DNA of 54,152 bases from Methylobacterium nonmethylotrophicum. Its GTDB lineage: Bacteria > Pseudomonadota > Alphaproteobacteria > Rhizobiales > Beijerinckiaceae. Location: NCBI RefSeq assembly GCF_004745635.1, contig NZ_SRLB01000040.1, positions 1-54,152 of the forward strand, written 5' to 3'. Positions 49,426 to 54,152 of this stretch are shown piece by piece. A model generated the notes under the pieces. The model was given only the letters and a program-made list of their open reading frames with translations. It had not been told where the DNA came from and ran no database searches. Position 1 is the stretch's first letter. Each line of letters starts with the position of its first letter. The position numbers were made by a program, and so were the translations under genes.

Positions 49426-50448
49426 ATGATCCGCTTCGAGGGTGCCGGCAAGACCTATCCGGGCCAGGCGAGGCCGGCGCTCGACGCCTTCGACCTCGCG
49501 GTCGAGACCGGCACCACCTGCGTGCTGATCGGACCGTCGGGCTGCGGCAAGTCGACGGCGTTGCAGATGGTCAACCGCCTGGTGACGCCGGATGCCGGCC
49601 GGGTGCGGGTCGAGGGCCGGGACGTCGCCGGCCTCGACCCGATCGCCTTGCGCCGCCGCATCGGCTACGTCCTCCAGGGCGTCGGATTGTTTCCGCACCG
49701 GACGGTCGCCCAGAACGTCGCGACCGTGCCGGGCCTCCTCGGCTGGCCCCGGCGGCGGATCGCCGAGCGGGTCGACGCGATGCTCGACCTCGTCGGCCTC
49801 GCGCCAGGGGAGTACCGCGACCGGCGCCCGGACGCGCTCTCGGGCGGACAGCGCCAGCGCGTCGGCGTCGCCCGGGCGCTCGCCGCCGATCCGCCGGTGC
49901 TGCTGATGGACGAGCCGTTCGGCGCCGTCGACCCGGTGGCGCGGGCGCGCCTCCAGGACGAGGTGCGGGAGATCCTGTCGCGGCTCGCCAAGACCGTGCT
50001 GATGGTCACGCACGACATCGACGAGGCGGTGCGGATGGGCGACACCGTGGCGCTGATGCGCGAGGGCCGCCTCGTCCAGGTTGCCGCACCGGCGACGCTT
50101 CTCGCCGCTCCGGTCGACGCCTTCGTGGCGGAGTTCGTCGGGAGCGACCGGCTGCTGCGCCGCCTCGCCCTGCTGCCGGCCCGGCATTACGCCGAGCCGG
50201 TGCCGGCCCGGCATGACGCCGAACCGGTGCCGGCTCGGGATCGGTCCGAGACGAGCCCGGCCGGCGCCGCGCCGGTCCTCGCCCCGGATGCCTCCCTCAA
50301 GGAGGCTCTGTCGCTGATGCTCGCGAGCGGGCGCGAGCGGGTTGATCTCGGCGACGGGACCGGCCAGGTGACGCTCGCGGCCCTGCGCGCCGCCGCCGGC
50401 GCGAGCGCCGGCACGAAACGCCCCTCGCCTGAAACGCCCCCGTCCTGA
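49426..50448 (+). CDS. Orphan osmoprotectant-type ABC ATPase (ProV/OpuCA-like)
   Basis: A 340-residue ATPase. Walker A GPSGCGKSTALQMVNRL (the STALQMVNRL phrase is a hallmark of the glycine-betaine/choline group), Q-loop VLQGVGLFPHRTVAQNV, signature LSGGQRQRVGVARALAA, Walker B VLLMDEPFGAVDPVAR, H-loop THDIDEAVRMGD. After residue 240 (VAEFVGSDRLLRRLALL) comes a 9-residue tandem repeat (PARHYAEPV, PARHDAEPV, PARD...) then a short tail (ASLKEALSLMLASGRERVDL) that looks like a trimmed CBS region. No permease or binding-protein gene is adjacent; trpA follows. Partner proteins must be elsewhere. Confidence 0.87.
   Translation: MIRFEGAGKTYPGQARPALDAFDLAVETGTTCVLIGPSGCGKSTALQMVNRLVTPDAGRVRVEGRDVAGLDPIALRRRIGYVLQGVGLFPHRTVAQNVATVPGLLGWPRRRIAERVDAMLDLVGLAPGEYRDRRPDALSGGQRQRVGVARALAADPPVLLMDEPFGAVDPVARARLQDEVREILSRLAKTVLMVTHDIDEAVRMGDTVALMREGRLVQVAAPATLLAAPVDAFVAEFVGSDRLLRRLALLPARHYAEPVPARHDAEPVPARDRSETSPAGAAPVLAPDASLKEALSLMLASGRERVDLGDGTGQVTLAALRAAAGASAGTKRPSPETPPS
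50176..50256 (+). repeat. 27-bp tandem repeat inside the orphan ATPase gene
   Basis: Two nearly identical 27-bp units (50176-50202 and 50203-50229, two base differences) and a decayed third (50230-50256). In frame they encode PARHYAEPV, PARHDAEPV and PARDRSETS. The multiple of three keeps the frame. They lie in the linker between the ATPase core and the C-terminal region. Confidence 0.8.
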
Positions 50449-50565
50449 AACTTTATCTGCGCCGCCCGATGGTGTAGGCGCGGCGATCCGTTCCGCCCGT
50501 CCGCGGCGCCGCGCCCTGTTCGGGGACGCGCCGCCCTCAAGGCCCGCTCCCCAAGGTCGCCCCCG

Positions 50566-51402
50566 ATGACCACCCGCCTCGCCGACACCTTCGCCCGCTG
50601 CCGCGCGGAGAACCGTGCCGCCCTCGTCACCTACGTGATGGCGGGCGATCCCGACCCCGAGACCTCGCTCCAGGTGCTGCGTGCCCTGCCGGAGGCCGGG
50701 GCCGACATCATCGAGTTCGGCCTGCCCTTCACCGACCCGATGGCGGACGGCCCGGCGATCCAGGCGGCGGGACTCAGGGCGCTCAAGGGCGGCCAGACCC
50801 TGGAGCGCACCCTGGAGCTGGTGCGCCGCTTCCGGGCCGAGAATGCCGGCACGCCGGTGATCCTGATGGGCTACTACAACCCGATCTACATCTATGGCGT
50901 CGCCCGCTTCATCGACGACGCGAAGGCCGCCGGCATCGACGGGCTGATCGTGGTCGACCTTCCGCCCGAGGAGGACGACGAGCTCTGCCTGCCGACGATC
51001 CAGGCCGGCCTCGCCTTCATCCGGCTCGCGACCCCGACCACCGACGAGGCGCGCCTGCCGGCGGTCCTCGCGAACACCGCGGGCTTCGTCTACTACGTGT
51101 CGATCACCGGCATCACCGGCACCGCGACGCCGGATTTCGGCGTCGTGGCCGACGCGGTCGCCCGCATCCGTCGCCACACCGACCTGCCGGTGGTGGTCGG
51201 GTTCGGCGTCAAGACCGGCGAGCATGCCGCCGCCATCGCCCGCTCCGCCGACGGCGTGGTGGTGGGCTCGGCCATCGTCGACGCGCTCGCCCGCTCCCTC
51301 GACGGCGAGGGCCGGGCCGGTGCCGCCTCGGTCGAGGCGGTGACGACCCTCGTGCGGGACCTCGCGGCCGGCGTGCGCACCCGCGCCGGCCGGGCGGGCT
51401 GA
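50566..51402 (+). CDS. trpA: Tryptophan synthase alpha subunit
   Basis: A 278-residue TIM-barrel enzyme that cleaves indole-3-glycerol phosphate to indole and glyceraldehyde-3-phosphate. Catalytic Glu50 lies in DIIEFGLPFTDPMADGPAIQ, and the second catalytic Asp61 is in the same motif. The PVILMGYYNPIYIYG, DGLIVVDLPPEE and PVVVGFGVKT (phosphate loop) segments are conserved. Length is normal. It is 49 bp upstream of accD; the trpA-accD-folC order is common in proteobacteria. trpB is not in the window. Confidence 0.96.
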   Translation: MTTRLADTFARCRAENRAALVTYVMAGDPDPETSLQVLRALPEAGADIIEFGLPFTDPMADGPAIQAAGLRALKGGQTLERTLELVRRFRAENAGTPVILMGYYNPIYIYGVARFIDDAKAAGIDGLIVVDLPPEEDDELCLPTIQAGLAFIRLATPTTDEARLPAVLANTAGFVYYVSITGITGTATPDFGVVADAVARIRRHTDLPVVVGFGVKTGEHAAAIARSADGVVVGSAIVDALARSLDGEGRAGAASVEAVTTLVRDLAAGVRTRAGRAG

Positions 51403-51451
51403 CGGCGCAGACCCCATATAGCAGGCAGGACCCGACGGCCGAGGAGCGATC

Positions 51452-52387
51452 ATGGTCGAGGCGATGAACTGGATCTCCGAGGTCGTGCGCCCGAAGATCA
51501 AGACGCTGTTCAAGCGCGAGACGCCGGAGAACCTCTGGGTGAAGTGCCCGGAGACCGGCCAGATGGTGTTTCACAAGGAGGTGGAGGCCAACGGCTGGGT
51601 GATCCCGGGCTCGGAGCACCACCTGCGCATCACCGCGCAGCAGCGCCTGAAGCTGATGTTCGACGAGGGCAAGTGGCTCGACGTGCCGCTGCCCGAGGTG
51701 GCGCCCGACCCGCTGAAGTTCCGCGACGAGAAGCGCTATGCCGACCGGCTCAAGGACGCCCGCACCAAGACCGGGATGACCGACGCGTTCAAGGTCGGGT
51801 TCGGGCGCGTCGGCGGCCTGCCGATGACGCTCGCGGTGCAGGATTTCGGCTTCATGGGCGGCTCGCTCGGCATGGCGGCGGGCGAGGCCTTCGTGCGCGG
51901 CGCCGAGACGGCGCTCGAGAAGCGCACGCCCTACGTGCTGTTTGCGGCCTCCGGCGGCGCGCGGATGCAGGAGGGCATCCTCTCCCTGATGCAGATGCCC
52001 CGCACCACCGTGGCGGTGCGCCGGCTCAACGCGGCCCGCCTGCCCTACGTCGTGGTGCTGACGAACCCGACCACCGGCGGCGTCACCGCCTCCTACGCGA
52101 TGCTCGGCGACGTGCACCTCGCCGAGCCCGGGGCGCTAATCGGCTTTGCCGGCCCGCGGGTGATCGAGCAGACGATCCGCGAGAAACTGCCCGACGGCTT
52201 CCAGCGCGCCGAGTACCTGAAGGAGCACGGCATGGTCGACCAGGTGGTGCACCGGCGCGACCTGAAGGGCACGATCGCCCGCCTGTGCGGCCTGCTGATG
52301 CAGGTGCCGGCCGGCGTGGCGGACGCCGCGCAGGCCGGGTCGAAACCCGAGGCGAAGGAGGCCGAGGCCCGGACGGTGCCGGCCTGA
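51452..52387 (+). CDS. accD: Acetyl-CoA carboxylase carboxyltransferase beta subunit
   Basis: A 311-residue subunit of the first enzyme of fatty-acid synthesis. The core ASGGARMQEGILSLMQMPRT, TNPTTGGVTASYAMLGDVHL and GFAGPRVIEQTI is intact. The N-terminal zinc finger of E. coli AccD (four cysteines) is mostly lost: only Cys32 remains in WVKCPETGQMVFHKE, and the expected cysteines at about 35, 51 and 54 are Thr, Ile and Ser. Related Hyphomicrobiales appear to share this form. GAGGAG lies upstream of the ATG at 51452. A Glu/Ala-rich tail follows the core. It lies 49 bp after trpA. Confidence 0.95.
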   Translation: MVEAMNWISEVVRPKIKTLFKRETPENLWVKCPETGQMVFHKEVEANGWVIPGSEHHLRITAQQRLKLMFDEGKWLDVPLPEVAPDPLKFRDEKRYADRLKDARTKTGMTDAFKVGFGRVGGLPMTLAVQDFGFMGGSLGMAAGEAFVRGAETALEKRTPYVLFAASGGARMQEGILSLMQMPRTTVAVRRLNAARLPYVVVLTNPTTGGVTASYAMLGDVHLAEPGALIGFAGPRVIEQTIREKLPDGFQRAEYLKEHGMVDQVVHRRDLKGTIARLCGLLMQVPAGVADAAQAGSKPEAKEAEARTVPA

Positions 52388-52470
52388 GGGCGCGGTCCCG
52401 GCCTCCTCACCGCCCTTCGCCGCAGCGCCGTCTCCGCGTCACCGAGGACGAGCCCCGACCGAGCGCCCCG

Positions 52471-53796
52471 ATGGAATCCTCCGACGCCCTGATGGCGCGC
52501 TTCCTCGCGCTGCATCCGCGCACCATCGACCTCTCCCTCGGCCGGATCGAGCGCCTTCTCGCGGCGCTCGGCCATCCGGAGCGGCGCCTGCCGCCGGTGA
52601 TCCATGTCGCGGGCACCAACGGCAAGGGCTCGACCATCGCCACCATGCGGGCGATCCTGGAGGCCGGCGGGCTCTCGGCCCATGTCTACACCTCGCCCCA
52701 CCTCGTGCGCTTCCACGAGCGCATCCGCATCGGGGCGGTCGGCGGTGGCCGCTTCGTGCCCGAGGACCGGCTGGCCGAGGCCTTCGCCCGCTGCGAGGCG
52801 GTGAATGCCGGCGCCCCCATCACGGTGTTCGAGATCACCACCGCCGCGGCCCTGCTGCTGTTCTCCGAGGCGCCCGCCGACGTGCTGCTGCTCGAGGTGG
52901 GCCTCGGCGGCCGGGTCGACGCCACCAACGTGATCGACCGGCCGGCCTGCGCCGTGGTGACGCCGATCGGCCGCGACCACGCCGAGTATCTCGGCGACAC
53001 CGTCGAGGCGGTGGCGGGGGAGAAGGCCGGCATCTTCAAGCGCGGCTGCCCGGCGGTGATCGCCCCGCAGGACTACGCCCAGGCCGACGCGGTCCTGTGC
53101 GCCCGGGCCGAGGCCGTCGGGGCCGGACCGATCCTCGTCGGCAACCAGGATTTCTCCGCCCACGAGGAGCGCGGCCGGCTGGTCTACCAGGACGAGGACG
53201 GCCTTCTCGACCTGCCGCGGCCGAAGCTCGCCGGACGCCATCAGATCGTCAATGCCGGCACGGCGATCGCGGCCCTGCGCGCGGCGGGCTTCGGCGACAT
53301 CGGCACCGAGGCCTTCGAGGCGGGGCTGACCAGCATCGCGTGGCCGGGCCGCCTGCAGCGCCTGCGCGACGGCCGGCTTCCCGGCCTCGTCCCGCCGGGC
53401 TCGGAATTGTGGCTCGACGGCGGCCACAACATCGACGGCGGGCGGATCCTGGCCGCCGCGATGGCCGACCTGCAGGAACGGGGGGACGCGCCGCTCGTCC
53501 TCGTCTCGGGTCTTCTCGGCACCAAGGATGCGGAAGGATTTCTGGCCAACTTCGTCGGCCTCGCCCGTTTCCTGGTCGCGGTGCCTCTCGCAGGCCAGAT
53601 GGCCGGCCGGCCGGCCGAGGAGGTCGCCGGGATCGCCGGGCGGGTGGGGCTCAACGCCGCGTCGGCGCCGAGCCTCGAGGCGGCCCTGGTCTCGCTGCGC
53701 GACCGGGCCTGGGAACGCCCGCCCCGGGTGCTGATCTGCGGGTCGCTCTATCTCGCCGGGGCCGCGCTCACCGCCAACGGAACGCCGCCGACCTGA
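52471..53796 (+). CDS. folC: Folylpolyglutamate synthase/dihydrofolate synthase
   Basis: A 441-residue Mur-ligase family enzyme that adds glutamate to dihydropteroate and folates. ATP loop HVAGTNGKGSTIATMRAIL near residues 47-65, folate loop SPHLVRFHERIRI, ITVFEITTAAALLLF, LEVGLGGRVDATNVI, ITPIGRDH-like VTPIGRDHAEYLGDT, carbamylated-lysine region GEKAGIFKRG, and DGGHNIDGGRILA in the C-terminal domain. ATG at 52471 is preferred; an in-frame ATG at 52492 is possible. It follows accD by 83 bp, the usual trpA-accD-folC order. Confidence 0.94.
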   Translation: MESSDALMARFLALHPRTIDLSLGRIERLLAALGHPERRLPPVIHVAGTNGKGSTIATMRAILEAGGLSAHVYTSPHLVRFHERIRIGAVGGGRFVPEDRLAEAFARCEAVNAGAPITVFEITTAAALLLFSEAPADVLLLEVGLGGRVDATNVIDRPACAVVTPIGRDHAEYLGDTVEAVAGEKAGIFKRGCPAVIAPQDYAQADAVLCARAEAVGAGPILVGNQDFSAHEERGRLVYQDEDGLLDLPRPKLAGRHQIVNAGTAIAALRAAGFGDIGTEAFEAGLTSIAWPGRLQRLRDGRLPGLVPPGSELWLDGGHNIDGGRILAAAMADLQERGDAPLVLVSGLLGTKDAEGFLANFVGLARFLVAVPLAGQMAGRPAEEVAGIAGRVGLNAASAPSLEAALVSLRDRAWERPPRVLICGSLYLAGAALTANGTPPT

Positions 53797-54012
53797 GGGC
53801 CGGCCGTCCTGCGCGCGCTCCGTCGTCCTGCTCCCATCTGACGCAGCCGGTGCCTGTGCGATCCGTTGGATCGTCGGCCGGCACGCTTGACATTTTCGGG
53901 CTTCATACCCCGGACCCGTGTCGCCGGCGCACGGTTGTGGCTGATGCGCTACATCCTGGGGGCGTAAAATGGTCTAGCTTACCCTCGATCGGGGAACCTG
54001 CTGGGGACCATC

Positions 54013-54152
54013 ATGAAGAAACTTCTGAGTGCTTTCGCTGCCTTCACCGCGCTGACCGCCGCCGCGTCTGCGGCGGACCTGCCGCGCCGCGCCGCTCCGC
54101 CGCCGGTCTTCACGCCGGTGCCGGTCTTCACCTGGACGGGCTTCTACGCCGG
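54013..54152 (+). CDS. Outer-membrane beta-barrel protein (Omp25/31-like), N-terminal part
   Basis: The first 46 residues of a gene that continues past the right edge. Signal peptide MKKLLSAFAAFTALTAAASA, then the mature start ADLPRRAAPPPVFTPVPVF and the family hallmark TWTGFYAG, the first beta-strand of Omp25/Omp31-type porin-like proteins. GGGGACC precedes the ATG at 54013. A TTGACA at 53887-53892 lies in the 216-bp upstream gap, but a matching -10 box was not convincing. The same kind of protein ends at 379 on the left edge. Confidence 0.88.
   Translation, partial: MKKLLSAFAAFTALTAAASAADLPRRAAPPPVFTPVPVFTWTGFYA

Noticed and set aside
53887..53905. TTGACA as -35 box of the right-edge beta-barrel gene
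   Set aside because: No acceptable -10 hexamer at 16-18 bp; left as a note only.
1..54152. tRNA, rRNA, CRISPR arrays, riboswitches and prophage genes
   Set aside because: No cloverleaf T-arm signature, no regularly spaced repeats with spacers, no conserved riboswitch core and no phage structural or integrase motifs were recognised by eye; a covariance-model scan would be needed to be certain.

Overview
The window is GC-rich (roughly 70% by eye), densely coded alphaproteobacterial chromosome. The divK-pleD pair, GcrA, EipB, an EcfG-type sigma factor, a PII/GlnD nitrogen cascade, DUF6894 and DUF2842 proteins, and a B12-dependent ethanolamine lyase together point to the Hyphomicrobiales, most likely Methylobacterium or a close relative. 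The genus is an inference from gene content, not from any search. Most of the window is core chromosome. The one clearly accessory patch lies at about 40.4-41.9 kb.

Layout. 0-5.6 kb: the 3' end of an outer-membrane beta-barrel gene; an AsnC-type regulator divergent from a fused indolepyruvate ferredoxin oxidoreductase, with a perfect palindrome between them; palindromic repeats; two small envelope or secreted proteins. 5.6-13.9 kb: polysaccharide deacetylase, CelD-like acyltransferase, ribosomal protein L33, MFS permease, a Nudix/DUF983/RNase R overlapping operon, and two small unknowns. 13.9-15.8 kb: glnB-glnA. 15.9-21.1 kb: Nnr, pleD-divK, DUF3572 and DinB. 21.2-23.1 kb: eipB and gcrA. 23.5-29.3 kb: a complete pstSCAB-phoU-phoB operon behind a Pho box of three GTCAT repeats at 11-bp pitch. 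29.4-36.3 kb: a small coiled-coil protein, an EcfG-type sigma factor with an apparent NepR-like N-terminal domain, eutBC with a transglutaminase-like gene, DUF6894, an SDR oxidoreductase with a secreted Cys-rich protein, and a PepSY protein. 36.4-40.4 kb: a GNAT acetyltransferase and a complete polar amino-acid ABC importer. 40.4-41.9 kb: an orphan antitoxin-like regulator, a coupled pair of small membrane proteins and a 217-bp MITE-like element. 41.9-48.9 kb: OsmC, a sulfonate-type ABC importer, glnD and grpE. 49.0-54.2 kb: a secreted small protein, an orphan osmoprotectant-type ATPase, trpA-accD-folC, and the 5' end of another outer-membrane beta-barrel gene.

How the genes work together. 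glnB, glnA and glnD supply the PII signalling protein, its modifying enzyme and glutamine synthetase. The pst-phoU-phoB block is a phosphate-uptake unit with its own regulator, but no phoR is present. divK, pleD and gcrA are cell-cycle and polarity regulators. The most interesting object is the 240-residue sigma factor at 30027-30749. Residues 21-54 align without gaps to the conserved core of NepR, the anti-sigma factor of the alphaproteobacterial general stress response, and the rest is an EcfG-type sigma factor. A perfect EcfG-type promoter (GGAAC, 16 bp, CGTT) lies upstream. A one-mismatch version sits at a normal promoter distance from the Cys-rich/SDR gene pair 5 kb away.

No tRNA, rRNA, CRISPR array, complete insertion sequence or prophage gene was recognised. 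All family assignments come from reading motifs, without database searches.
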